Source: Methylovulum sp. (GTDB lineage Bacteria; Pseudomonadota; Gammaproteobacteria; Methylococcales; Methylomonadaceae). Taken from it: a DNA stretch of 19,217 nucleotides. A model generated the notes under the pieces. That model searched no databases. It was not told where the DNA came from and saw only the letters and a program-made list of their open reading frames with translations. The first letter of the stretch is position 1; the number at the start of each line of letters is the position of its first letter. A program made the translations under genes and the position numbers. The stretch covers positions 1 to 19,217 of the forward strand of contig SCST01000684.1 of assembly GCA_004299465.1 (NCBI GenBank), in the 5' to 3' direction. Below, in pieces: positions 1 through 8,059 of this stretch.

Positions 1-601
1 GATCAGTGCCGGGAAATCATACTGAATTGCAACAAACACCATCATCAACTACTTAACCTGCTCGGTCAGCGTTATGTCCAGTTATATGCCACTTCTGGAT
101 AATCGGGTGCGGAATGTCGGAAAGAGAATTTGGCTGAAGCAGCTAGCGTTGAAAGCTGATAACTGCAACGAAGGAGCGAGCATATGTCAAACTAGGAATT
201 AGAAAAATTATATCAGTGGTCTTCACCGATTAGGAGGCCTGGAACTTAGCGTTGTTTTTAAAGCGGGTTGGTTTTACAGATTATCGCAGCAACGCCATTG
301 ATGTTGCTGAGGCCTATCGAACATTGGCTGCTGGTGAGAAAATTAGAAAAATCATGGCTGAGTATAGAGATATCATCCTCGCTAAATTTTATATGATGTT
401 ATGCCGAATAGGTTTTAGGTTGCGTATTTATAAACAAAATCCCAATAAAACCATCAGATATAAAGCCTGTATTTACACTCCTTGCCTCTCAAGATAATAT
501 CTTAAACAAAACTTGCCAAAAATTGACGGATTACAAATAGCACCGAACAACCGAAAAATCATTTAGCGTTACCACCATTAACACCTTGTTCACTAAAAGC
601 C
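1..601. other. Gene-poor AT-rich stretch
   Basis: No coding sequence here can be supported. A 42-codon ATG frame begins at position 74 and an 81-codon frame begins with TTG at 252. Neither has a clear ribosome binding site or a family match I recognise. The stretch looks like decayed sequence left of the gene fragments at 602-1305. Confidence 0.4.
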
Positions 602-1030
602 ATGCATTCATCTATAGGAAAATCAGTTGGGCAATATGCCTATTTGCACATTAGTGCGTTAGAGCAAGTTGCAACTAATTTTCGGGAACTCGTATCGATT
701 GCGAGTACCATTGCAGGTATATCAGAGCTGGGTGCATTTAACGTCATCAAGATTAGCTATGACCAGAAAAATGTGACTCTGCTCGATTACCCTGACTTTA
801 TAGATGATCCATTTCCGGTCCTGCGCCGTTTTTGGACTGTTGACCTGGAAAAACGTAAGAGCCTTTATCGCACTTACGAAAACTCCCTAAATCCACCAAT
901 TCTTCATCGCAAAGAGTTGCTTCTTGCGGAAGACCACCCTCAGAAAGGAAAGTTTTCAGCTCTAACATGCACAGCAGAGCAAATCGGTCTGTTTGATGAC
1001 AGTATTCGCATAGGTTTTAAACGGTGTTAA
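602..1030 (+). pseudogene. N-terminal fragment of a DNA phosphorothioation-associated methyltransferase-like protein
   Basis: This 142-residue frame ends at a stop where the family should continue. The start (MHSSIGKSVGQ), a central ILDYP-like segment (LLDYPDFIDDP), the motif NPPILHRKE near residues 97-105 and the closing GLFDDSIRIGFKR resemble, from memory, the N-terminal region of the putative methyltransferases found near dnd phosphorothioation genes. Intact proteins are several hundred residues long and carry the SAM-binding domain after this region, which is absent here. The next frame overlaps it by 7 bases and is a fragment of an unrelated replication protein, so the gene was probably cut by recombination. 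No good ribosome binding site precedes the ATG. No dnd genes are visible in the window. The family call is moderately sure, and the truncation is clear if the call is right. Confidence 0.5.
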
Positions 1031-1305
1031 ACAGCGTGGAAAAATTGCGCAAACAACCCTTGGCGTTGTGGCTGCACGGTTTTTTGTCATCCCATGCCGC
1101 ACCTTATCCGCTGAAGATCAGCACCATACACCGTCTGAGCGGGAGCGGAGCCCAGACGTTTCGCGATTTCAAATACCGGCTACGTAAAGGATTGGTGGCG
1201 TTGGTTGCCATCGGAGCCATTGACAGTTTTGTGGTCGACGGGGATTCGCTCAAGATTAAAAAGACGCCAAGCCCCAGCCAACAACGCCATCTTGACAGCA
1301 AATAA
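1024..1305 (+). pseudogene. trfA: C-terminal fragment of a TrfA-type plasmid replication initiator
   Basis: The frame encodes 93 residues matching in style the C-terminal end of TrfA-family initiators: LALWLHGFLSSHAAPYPLKI, then HRLSGS, then a basic LRKGLVALVAIGAIDSF segment, then the terminal SPSQQRHL. These proteins bind plasmid origin iterons and start replication. The N-terminal half, needed for a working initiator, is missing. The frame opens with a GTG that overlaps the end of the preceding methyltransferase-like fragment, so the join looks like a recombination scar between two unrelated genes. It suggests that a plasmid once contributed to this region. No iteron array is seen next to it. 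Function is unlikely in this form. Confidence 0.6.
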
Positions 1306-1414
1306 GGCCCAAAAAAGCACGGCATTAGGCCGACGCCCTGGCACTTTTTTATAAATCGCTGTAGACCATGACTGGTGTGGCTTGCGGCGATTTTAACAAC
1401 GGCAAAAAATGAGA

Positions 1415-2083
1415 TTAAAAGCTTGAATTGGAGAGTCCTAAGAAAACGTGATGTATTTGGATCGGCGATGCTGGTTCTGATCGTGGATGCTGACTACCCC
1501 AAGTCGGCGCATCTTCACAGATATTGTCGGGTACGAGGTTCTCTGCTTTACGTTTGGTACGCGACAGATATGCGTTGATCCCAGACACGGCTTCCTCACT
1601 ATCTCCGGCTAGTACATAGCCAGCCATAAATCCAGTTGCATGGTTGTAACCATATTTTCCCTTGCGGAATCTATCCACGCCCTCTATGACATACTCGCGA
1701 CATAGATGTGTATCCGTACCCGCAATACGCTTACATTCGATAATTGCATGAGGGTCATGTTCTTGCGCCCTCAAAAACACTTCGATCAAAAATAGTGGAA
1801 TATCGGTTCGACCATCAGGAATCACGACGGCGCTATTAGAGCGTGATTCGGTGCCAGGAAGCACTACCAGTTGAAGATGTCCTTTTGATTTAAGCTCGCA
1901 TCGCATACCGTCACGTAAACGCTCCGTCATCAAAACTTCGCCCGCCTGTGCGTTGACATCGTTGAAGCTACAAGCATGTCGCCATCCGCCAATCAATGTA
2001 AACAGGATTGTTGCGGTAACCTCAGCCCCCAACTCGATAAATTCTTTACCCAATGGAACAGGAGCTTCATAAGGGATTCTCAA
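1415..2083 (-). CDS. PD-(D/E)XK nuclease-like protein of a methyltransferase operon
   Basis: A 222-residue protein whose start is best placed at a TTG. A strong AGGAGG lies six bases upstream (complement of 2090-2095), and the TTG overlaps the TGA of the methyltransferase gene (TTGA). An ATG just before it in another frame stops at once. Residues 90-118 hold the pattern D94 ... I-E116-C-K118, the classic active-site arrangement of PD-(D/E)XK nucleases, with an upstream Glu54 that could complete it. A conserved-looking segment, CREYVIEGVDRFRKGKYG, follows at residues 128-145. It is the last gene of the operon after the MerR-like regulator and the DNA methyltransferase, and coupled translation is likely. 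Inferred role: the cleaving subunit of a restriction-modification or other defence system. I do not recognise a named family. The final 30 residues look less conserved. Confidence 0.65.
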   Translation of the reverse strand: MRIPYEAPVPLGKEFIELGAEVTATILFTLIGGWRHACSFNDVNAQAGEVLMTERLRDGMRCELKSKGHLQLVVLPGTESRSNSAVVIPDGRTDIPLFLIEVFLRAQEHDPHAIIECKRIAGTDTHLCREYVIEGVDRFRKGKYGYNHATGFMAGYVLAGDSEEAVSGINAYLSRTKRKAENLVPDNICEDAPTWGSQHPRSEPASPIQIHHVFLGLSNSSF

Positions 2084-5028
2084 GCATTGCCTCCTGTGAA
2101 GCTCTCGACGACTACGGCATCGGCATCTTCCAGCGCGACAATGCCCATCCAATAGCGTCGCGCCGCTGGCTTGATAATGACCAATTCGTTGCGCCCATGG
2201 ATACGTAATTCGCGCTCGCCGCTGAGTGCGGTAGCAAGCTTGACTTTCAGACGTTTGCCAATATCAGTAAGAATTTGGCTCAGCTCACCCTCCGGCTTCA
2301 CTATTTCAACAATTGCTTCACCTGGACCCTCTTCAAGAACGAAGCGCACAACTCTGAGTGCGGCATTCTTTGGTAAATCGAAAACCTCGGCACGCATATA
2401 ACGTTTATTGCGGGCAGAAAGCCAACCGCTGATGACTGATAAAAAAACTTCTGCATACTTGGCAATATCTGTGTCAACGCAGGCACTGGCGACTGAATTT
2501 TCTCTGCCAGCTTTCCATTGCCAACTGGCGCGATATAGCCCATCACGGACAATGACACGATCAGTCGCATCAAGGTCATATAAATCGAATACTGCCTCAT
2601 CCAGAGCCTGCCAGTCTTCTTCCGTTGCATCCTGTTGTTGGAGCTTGTTTTCTATCTGCAATAGATGTTTTCCGGCTTCAGACCTGACTACTTCCGCTAA
2701 ATCTGGTGTCGGTAGCAGTGCGACATCGTGTCGAGTAAGACGTCGAATTTTGATTCCGAATTCTGATGATGACATCAAAAAAAACCATGTTGCGAATGAG
2801 GAACTCAAAATCGCAGAGACGATGTGCGCTGCCTCCCTATGATTAGCCGGAAATGACGCGCCAAAAAGCGCATTTGTAAAAACTAGGTCACGCTCAGCAA
2901 CTGCGCTAACAACGCGCGGCATCTCATTGAATGTTTCTTTCACGATTAACAGTGGCGCACGATAGGTATCTCGCGAACGAGCACGTTCAGCTTTGGATGA
3001 TCCCCAAAGAGGAAGACTTATGGGGACGCGAAAATGTCGTACATCGCCTACTTCCAAAACCTCTAACCCAAACAATTGAGGCGTTTCTTTGGCCTGACTT
3101 CCACGAGTCAATCCAACGTTTAGTTTGGCATTTAGTTCTCGTAACCTTGCTTCGAGTGAAAAATGACTCTTACTAACCATTTGGAGCAGCATCAAATCCC
3201 TACGGCGCCCTACCGTAGCAGCTTTTAATGTTATCGGTTGCGCTTCAATGTCCGTAATCGAAAGATTAATAATGTCGTTAGGCGACACTTCAAACGTGTG
3301 CGTTCTAGCACCACTCGCCGTCCATGGGATTTGTACTACCGTTACCTGATCGGGACGCTGTGGTCGATGTCTAGCAAACAGCACAACAGCCGGCATCGCA
3401 GCCGTTGCGAATAACCAGCCGGACAAATTGGATAGATTGACTAGAGTGATCGGCGCAAGTAACCGCATGACATGCCGCGCTGCAGCCATACCTGTACCAC
3501 TTCGGCTAAAGAATGGCATCGCACTGAGTACTACACCGAATCGGGTTTTCTCATGGGAGAATTCAACAGCCCGCAGCACGAAGTCGAGACCTTCACCGCG
3601 CGGTTGTACTGGAACACCAGCTGTGCGTATCTTGCGACGCGCTTCGGTTCCCATTTTACCCTTGAAGCTCCATGGCGGGTTGCCAACTATAAGGTCGAAT
3701 TGCTTCAATCCAGACGGGGTTGTCAACACCGTTTTGCCATCATCGCTTTGTTCAATGGTATGGGCATCCCCAATCAACAACGTTTTGCCGATAAGCGGCT
3801 GGAACTTCAATGATTGTGGCGGTTGCGGATCGGGATCGAGTTCAATTGCCGCCAAATAGAGGCTAAAGGCGGCCACACGAACAGCTGCCTCGCTAATGTC
3901 AACGCCGTAAACCTGATGATAGAGAGTTGAACGAATCAAATCGCGGCTCAACGGTTGTCCGTCAGCACGCACTAAACGCCGTAGTGCTTCGACAAGAAAT
4001 ACGCCAGAGCCGCAGGTCAAATCCAGCACTGACTCTTTGCCTGTCAATCCGTCCATGACTTCATCAAGCACCAGCGACACCAAGGACAAGCGTGTGTAAT
4101 GAACGCCATTTTTGATGGCCTCGCTGGAACGCCGATTGTCAATTCGCGATTCGGCATGGGCGAATTGCTCATAAATCGAACTAATGAGTTCAACCGGAAT
4201 GATATCGAACTGATAGGGAAACAGGTTTTTCTGACCGCTTACTGGGTCGACGGCTTCCAGAAAGTCGGCGACGCGCCTAAGGTGGTCGATGGCTGGCGTA
4301 TTACTGGCCGATGATGGTGGGAACATGTCACCGTTGAAAGTTTGGCTGAGCCAAGTAAAAAGCTGCCCGGTTGCCATACGGTCACGCAAAATCGTAGGTA
4401 ACTCTGATTGACCACAAAGTTCCTTTAAGCATGCAGAGCTTACAATCTCCCTATCAATTAGATACTGGGTGAAAATCACCCGACCAATCAAGGCTTGCGC
4501 TGCACTGCGGTCGAGATTGGCCTTTACAAGATCGCGCTCCAGAGATTCCAAGTCCGATAACAGCTTTTGGTCAACAGTGGACTTGCGGTTAATCGTGGGT
4601 ACCTGCGCCCAAAACTGTCCGGTCTCAAACGATATTCGTCCCGCCAGTGCATCCAGTTCAACGAGAGACGCTTCAATGTTTCTAAAGGAACGAATTAAAT
4701 GTTTCTGAGTGTCCCCTTCTTTGATCGGTGCGCTAAAGCCGTTATACAGATCAATGCGCTCAGGGGAGATTACCCAGAGTAGTGGGGCAAAACCCTCATT
4801 CCAGACTTCCCGACGCCACTTGCAGACCAGCTCGTCATCTGGTGGCGTTTGCTCAAACTTGAAGTAGACAGCCAGCGACGACGGGCTGCGCCAAAGGGCA
4901 TCAGGAGAAAAGTCCCGTTGCCGCCGCTCGTTTTGCACGTCCTGACCTAAATATAGGCCAGCTGTAGGTTGCCCGTCCGGCATAAACCCAGTGGCTGACA
5001 GTACTTGTTGAAGCGTGGCGGCAGTCAT
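2080..5028 (-). CDS. N6-adenine DNA methyltransferase-like protein (restriction-modification type)
   Basis: A 982-residue protein. Residues 308-320 (GVHYTRLSLVSLV) look like the region before the SAM pocket. VLDLTCGSG at 334-342 is methyltransferase motif I (SAM binding), and VGNPPW at 448-453 is catalytic motif IV, typical of N6-adenine methyltransferases. The roughly 300 residues before the catalytic core include WRREVWNEGFAPLLWVISP (71-89), reminiscent of the N-terminal part of large Type I/IIG-like enzymes. The roughly 500 residues after it probably hold the target recognition region. No nuclease motif is evident inside it, but the next gene encodes one. Its ATG overlaps the stop of the MerR-like gene (ATGA), and its own stop overlaps the nuclease start. 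Inferred role: sequence-specific DNA methylation protecting the host. It could instead belong to a BREX- or DISARM-like system, but no other genes of those systems are present. Confidence 0.75.
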   Translation of the reverse strand: MTAATLQQVLSATGFMPDGQPTAGLYLGQDVQNERRQRDFSPDALWRSPSSLAVYFKFEQTPPDDELVCKWRREVWNEGFAPLLWVISPERIDLYNGFSAPIKEGDTQKHLIRSFRNIEASLVELDALAGRISFETGQFWAQVPTINRKSTVDQKLLSDLESLERDLVKANLDRSAAQALIGRVIFTQYLIDREIVSSACLKELCGQSELPTILRDRMATGQLFTWLSQTFNGDMFPPSSASNTPAIDHLRRVADFLEAVDPVSGQKNLFPYQFDIIPVELISSIYEQFAHAESRIDNRRSSEAIKNGVHYTRLSLVSLVLDEVMDGLTGKESVLDLTCGSGVFLVEALRRLVRADGQPLSRDLIRSTLYHQVYGVDISEAAVRVAAFSLYLAAIELDPDPQPPQSLKFQPLIGKTLLIGDAHTIEQSDDGKTVLTTPSGLKQFDLIVGNPPWSFKGKMGTEARRKIRTAGVPVQPRGEGLDFVLRAVEFSHEKTRFGVVLSAMPFFSRSGTGMAAARHVMRLLAPITLVNLSNLSGWLFATAAMPAVVLFARHRPQRPDQVTVVQIPWTASGARTHTFEVSPNDIINLSITDIEAQPITLKAATVGRRRDLMLLQMVSKSHFSLEARLRELNAKLNVGLTRGSQAKETPQLFGLEVLEVGDVRHFRVPISLPLWGSSKAERARSRDTYRAPLLIVKETFNEMPRVVSAVAERDLVFTNALFGASFPANHREAAHIVSAILSSSFATWFFLMSSSEFGIKIRRLTRHDVALLPTPDLAEVVRSEAGKHLLQIENKLQQQDATEEDWQALDEAVFDLYDLDATDRVIVRDGLYRASWQWKAGRENSVASACVDTDIAKYAEVFLSVISGWLSARNKRYMRAEVFDLPKNAALRVVRFVLEEGPGEAIVEIVKPEGELSQILTDIGKRLKVKLATALSGERELRIHGRNELVIIKPAARRYWMGIVALEDADAVVVESFTGGNA

Positions 5029-5498
5029 GCCCTACCCTTTATTGCTATAGGCGGGAATGGCAATTCTAACTGATGCGAAATCGGCGGGATGGGTAATACT
5101 TGGCGTTGAATGTTCGCAACCAACGGAGCAAGAGGTACCATCAATGCTGGTGACGACAGCATATTTATCTGATCGGCGCCTAATTTGTAGAACGATGCAT
5201 CCGTTGCTGTAACCAAAATAATGTTATCGTCTAGCGAGCTAGAACCCATAGTGCCAAGTAACTTAAAAAGCGCATCGACTCCGCCGCTTAAACTGGAAAT
5301 ATGGATACCTAAAGAAGTAACCAAAGTATTTGTTACCGCTAAGCCTACAAGGTCAGCAAACGTGAAACGGGAAGATTTGCCGCTTTTGGAAGCTAAATAG
5401 GGGATGGTTTTTCTCCAATGCCGGATAGTTTCAACCGAAACCCCCGTCAATGCCCTAGCCTGCTCTTGAGTGAATTGAATAGTAACGACCGTGTGCAT
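5025..5498 (-). CDS. MerR-like helix-turn-helix protein heading a restriction-type operon
   Basis: A 157-residue protein. I chose ATG 5498 rather than 5528 because the MerR-type fold starts just after it: residues 9-50 contain FTQEQARALTGVSVETIRHW, followed by a linker and SSRFTFADLVGLAV, the winged-helix pattern of MerR-family regulators. The remaining 100 residues do not match a metal-binding or drug-binding domain that I recognise, and no conserved cysteines are visible. It is the first gene of the operon, with a 4-base ATGA overlap into the methyltransferase. A palindrome lies directly upstream of its start. Inferred role: control of the operon, perhaps delaying nuclease production as C proteins do in restriction systems. 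Alternatively it may recognise DNA as part of the system itself. Confidence 0.65.
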   Translation of the reverse strand: MHTVVTIQFTQEQARALTGVSVETIRHWRKTIPYLASKSGKSSRFTFADLVGLAVTNTLVTSLGIHISSLSGGVDALFKLLGTMGSSSLDDNIILVTATDASFYKLGADQINMLSSPALMVPLAPLVANIQRQVLPIPPISHQLELPFPPIAIKGRA

Positions 5499-5501
5499 TC
5501 T

Positions 5502-5515
5502 CGTTGTCCACAACG
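5502..5515. promoter_or_regulatory. Palindrome at the start of the MerR-like gene (putative operator)
   Basis: CGTTGT-cc-ACAACG is a perfect inverted repeat with 6-base arms. It ends four bases before the ATG at 5498. The two-base centre is too small for an RNA hairpin, so protein binding is the likelier role, plausibly by the MerR-like protein. No convincing -35/-10 pair was identified around it. Confidence 0.4.
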
Positions 5516-5753
5516 TAAAAATTAACAAATTATCTCAGTAATAATAGTGCAGTGCAACGAATTGAGTGCGTCGTTAAGATAACTAATCCATGTTGTCACT
5601 ATAGACTGGCAACATTTGGCAGAACCGAGGCACTCAAACACATTCTATTTGCAAATTTCCAAGAGCTGCGTTGGAGTGGAACCCGCAATCTGAACGGAAC
5701 TTCAGGTCGCTCTCAATTTGAAAATCCGCTGTTTATATTTACATAACCCTTTT

Positions 5754-7091
5754 TTACTTCAGCAAGTCATGCGAAACCTTCGGGATTTCAGCCGCAAGCT
5801 TTTGGGCATTGCCGCATTGCTGCAAAAAAATGTCCCTTATCCCGGCCAGCACAGAAAGTTCCGCACCTTGTTCCAGCAACCCGTCCTTCAGCCCAGGCCA
5901 GACGCTGCAAATCTTATCCGCCAGTTGTGTCAATTCCCGGCTGACCAGTTTGGGATTGAGCCGGCATTCGTACGCCATCAACGCCCAATCATAAGCCGTC
6001 AACGCGGTGGGGTTAAAATTGTCGCCAATCGCCATCGCCAAGGTATCGGATATTCCATCCCCGGCATAGAGCAAACAGCAGACCAAATCATAGGCCGGTG
6101 CCAGGCTCAAGCCACCTGCGTCCATGAAGAACGACAGGTTTTTACCATGGGCATCGGTATTGCCGATCAACACCTGAAAGATCGCCCAACGCAACAAGGC
6201 CAAGCGGTCGACCGCCGGTTTTGAACTCACCCCAGCCAATAAGGCAAACAGTTTTGGCAAAGATGCACCATCACGCAAATGCTGTACATCGCGGCCATCA
6301 CCATAAGGACGTTCATATTTCATGCTGACACCCAAACCCAAGGCTTGGCAACCATCAATGCAGTGGAGCCGCTGCACGCCATCGGCCTTGATGACCCGGT
6401 CAAAGCGGCGGATCAGCACCACGGGTTCGGGCAACCATTCCAGGCGGATGTCCGCCGTTGGCAAACCCACAGCCTGAGCCAGCCGCATACAGGCCAGTTC
6501 ATTGCTGGTCATGCCTTGCAGGCGGGTGCGTAGCGGTTCGGGTTTGAGGATATGGGTGGAAGCCAAACTTTCGCCATCGGCCAGATACCAGAGCCGATTT
6601 TCTTCCAGCACAGCAATCTTGTCTTGATGGCCGGCAATCGACAGCCGGACTTTGCCGTCCCAGACCGTGAACGCCTCTTGTGGGCGGGAGCGGATGCGGC
6701 GGGACAATTCATCCCGGCTGAGCAAGCGTTTCGTGGTTTCCCGGTGGATGAGTGCTGTCGGATCAGCCAAGCTGAGCGACAACGCCCCAGAGGTTTCTTG
6801 CCCCAAGGCGATCAGCAAGCCCATCAGGTTGGATTTCGACACTTTGTTGGCTTGTGCCGCATCATCCAACGCTTGGCCTTCCGGCAACAAATTCTGGAAA
6901 AACTGCCGGACAGTGGCGCCGTGTTGTTCGGGTGTGGTCGTTCCCAAGTCTAGGGGCAAAGCCGGGCTTAACGGGAAGCGGATGTCTTTTGCCAGCCAGT
7001 CCGGTGCATAGCCAAAAGCAAAAAGGCCGCTAGCGCTATCCAGGCTGAGCCAGCCGACCAACTCCCCGTTGGCTTTCACGTCCAGCTTCAT
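5754..7091 (-). CDS. hipA: HipA-family serine/threonine kinase toxin
   Basis: A 445-residue protein, close to the 440 of E. coli HipA, whose known role is to phosphorylate a target such as glutamyl-tRNA synthetase and halt growth. Visible kinase features: Ser151 in VRLSIAGHQDK (equivalent of the autophosphorylated Ser150 loop), ATP-binding Lys183 in THILKPEP, the segment VLIRRFDR at 225-232, catalytic Asp313 in IGNTDAHGKNLSF and metal-binding Asp335 in LAPAYDL. All key residues are present, so the enzyme looks active. Its ATG overlaps the stop of hipB (ATGA), giving the usual antitoxin-first operon. The target in this host cannot be told from the sequence. It lies in the cargo part of the element and probably stabilises it or promotes persistence. 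Confidence 0.92.
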   Translation of the reverse strand: MKLDVKANGELVGWLSLDSASGLFAFGYAPDWLAKDIRFPLSPALPLDLGTTTPEQHGATVRQFFQNLLPEGQALDDAAQANKVSKSNLMGLLIALGQETSGALSLSLADPTALIHRETTKRLLSRDELSRRIRSRPQEAFTVWDGKVRLSIAGHQDKIAVLEENRLWYLADGESLASTHILKPEPLRTRLQGMTSNELACMRLAQAVGLPTADIRLEWLPEPVVLIRRFDRVIKADGVQRLHCIDGCQALGLGVSMKYERPYGDGRDVQHLRDGASLPKLFALLAGVSSKPAVDRLALLRWAIFQVLIGNTDAHGKNLSFFMDAGGLSLAPAYDLVCCLLYAGDGISDTLAMAIGDNFNPTALTAYDWALMAYECRLNPKLVSRELTQLADKICSVWPGLKDGLLEQGAELSVLAGIRDIFLQQCGNAQKLAAEIPKVSHDLLK

Positions 7092-7387
7092 AACGGCGGC
7101 TGAGTTAAGTCAGCCAAACGCCGGCGGGCATTATCGCGTTGCGACTGGGGCAGGACGAACAACGACACCCCCAAGCCTTGCGCCACTTGCAGGATTTTGC
7201 CGATACTGACCCCCGGTTGACCGGTTTCAATATCAATCAAGGTCTGCAAGGCAACGCCAATGCTTAAGGCCGCATCGACCTGGCGCATACCGGCCTGGGT
7301 GCGGGCGGCACGGATCGCCGCACCCAAGGTGGCCGGGCTATCAAGACAAGGGTCGGCAGGAAAGGCTGTAGGGATGACACGCTTCAT
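7088..7387 (-). CDS. hipB: HipB-like helix-turn-helix antitoxin
   Basis: A 99-residue protein. ATG 7387 is chosen over upstream starts because GGAGA lies at the right distance before it and because the -10 box at 7407-7412 would put the upstream codons outside the transcript. Residues 20-76 form an XRE/Cro-type helix-turn-helix (LGAAIRAARTQAGMRQVDAA, then IETGQPGVSIGKILQVAQGLG). Known role: HipB binds and neutralises HipA and represses the operon. The gene overlaps hipA by four bases. Repression is probably exerted through the palindrome between the promoter boxes and perhaps the repeats further upstream. Confidence 0.9.
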   Translation of the reverse strand: MKRVIPTAFPADPCLDSPATLGAAIRAARTQAGMRQVDAALSIGVALQTLIDIETGQPGVSIGKILQVAQGLGVSLFVLPQSQRDNARRRLADLTQPPL

Positions 7388-7406
7388 ATAATTCTCCAAT
7401 ACTGGA

Positions 7407-7435
7407 TTTATAGAGGCAATGCCTGATCGTGTCAA
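7407..7435 (-). promoter_or_regulatory. Sigma-70 consensus promoter of hipBA
   Basis: On the minus strand TTGACA (complement of 7430-7435) is followed after exactly 17 bases by TATAAA (complement of 7407-7412). This is a near-perfect vegetative promoter, with the -10 box about 20 bases upstream of the hipB start codon. Confidence 0.8.
7414..7424. promoter_or_regulatory. Palindromic operator inside the hipBA promoter
   Basis: AGGCA-a-TGCCT is a perfect 5-base-arm inverted repeat lying wholly within the spacer between the -35 and -10 boxes. A protein bound there would block RNA polymerase, so it is a good candidate HipB site. Confidence 0.55.
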
Positions 7436-7442
7436 TTAAAAA

Positions 7443-7511
7443 CTACTATAATAGAGTTTATTGGTTAAGGTAGGCTTTCATTTATTAAAGTCCATTATAG
7501 TGGATTTTATT
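7443..7511. repeat. Two degenerate 20-bp direct repeats upstream of hipBA
   Basis: 7443-7462 and 7492-7511 agree at 15 of 20 positions and begin 49 bases apart. Each holds a partly self-complementary core (ctactataatag and ccattatagtgg). They sit just upstream of the -35 box and may be extra regulator sites. The AT-richness lowers confidence. Confidence 0.35.
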
Positions 7512-7593
7512 GATTACCGAATGATCCACCTAAGGTTGTGATCTGAACATTGGCTGTACAAGCTTTAGGGGAACAAGGCTTGGCATAAGGACA

Positions 7594-8055
7594 TCACGAT
7601 TGAAGAGTCTTACGGTAATCCCGCACGGCATCACGGATCTTTCCCAGCAAGCCGAGCTGTTTTCGGATGTCGGCAAATTCCGTTTCCAGCTCTTCCACCA
7701 ACAGAGCCTCCCATTCGGGTTCGCCTTTCAGGAAATTCCCCAAGGGATAGCGGTAGCCCGCGCCTTTTTTGAGATACTGGGCAATGGGTTTTGCCTGGCC
7801 GTTTTGACGGATCATCGCCATACGGAACCATTCTATGCTGAACGAGAGGCTGGCCTCGCGGCGGCGGATGCGCACCCCGATCCTGGCTTTACCCGCTGCC
7901 GCCTGCTGTTTCTGTCCGCTCTTGAGCCGCCGCCAATAATCGTCGACCAAGACCCTGGCTTCGGCATGGAGCTGGTCTACTTTCGCCCCGACCCAGAACA
8001 ACAGATCCGTTTCCGTCAACGTGCAGGGCAAGTTTTCTCCCAGTTCGTTTTTCAT
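7594..8055 (-). CDS. mobI: MobI-like conjugative transfer initiation protein
   Basis: A 153-residue, charged, soluble protein. An equally long frame on the opposite strand is a shadow, because this strand gives the more natural protein (DLLFWVGAKVDQLHAEA, then IGVRIRRREASLSFSIEWFR, then KKGAGYRYPLGNF). Its size, composition and place beside a dense inverted-repeat region fit MobI, the auxiliary relaxosome factor needed for oriT function in SXT/R391 ICEs and IncA/C plasmids. The family call is from memory and moderately sure. AGGG lies seven bases before the ATG, inside one arm of an inverted repeat, so translation or transcription may be self-controlled. The gene is transcribed away from traF. 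Confidence 0.6.
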   Translation of the reverse strand: MKNELGENLPCTLTETDLLFWVGAKVDQLHAEARVLVDDYWRRLKSGQKQQAAAGKARIGVRIRRREASLSFSIEWFRMAMIRQNGQAKPIAQYLKKGAGYRYPLGNFLKGEPEWEALLVEELETEFADIRKQLGLLGKIRDAVRDYRKTLQS

Positions 8056-8059
8056 AGAT

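Noticed and set aside
252..497. 81-codon plus-strand frame starting with TTG
   Set aside because: No ribosome binding site, no family recognised, AT-rich tail of poor protein quality.
1306..1350. Terminator after the trfA fragment
   Set aside because: A T run is present at about 1345-1350, but only weak 4-base pairing precedes it.
1465..1490. Possible left copy of the dusA crossover sequence (cgatgctgg)
   Set aside because: Only nine bases match, and it lies inside the nuclease coding region, so chance is the better explanation.
1375..1578. 67-codon plus-strand frame
   Set aside because: Lies mostly antisense to the nuclease gene, whose start, ribosome binding site and motifs are convincing.
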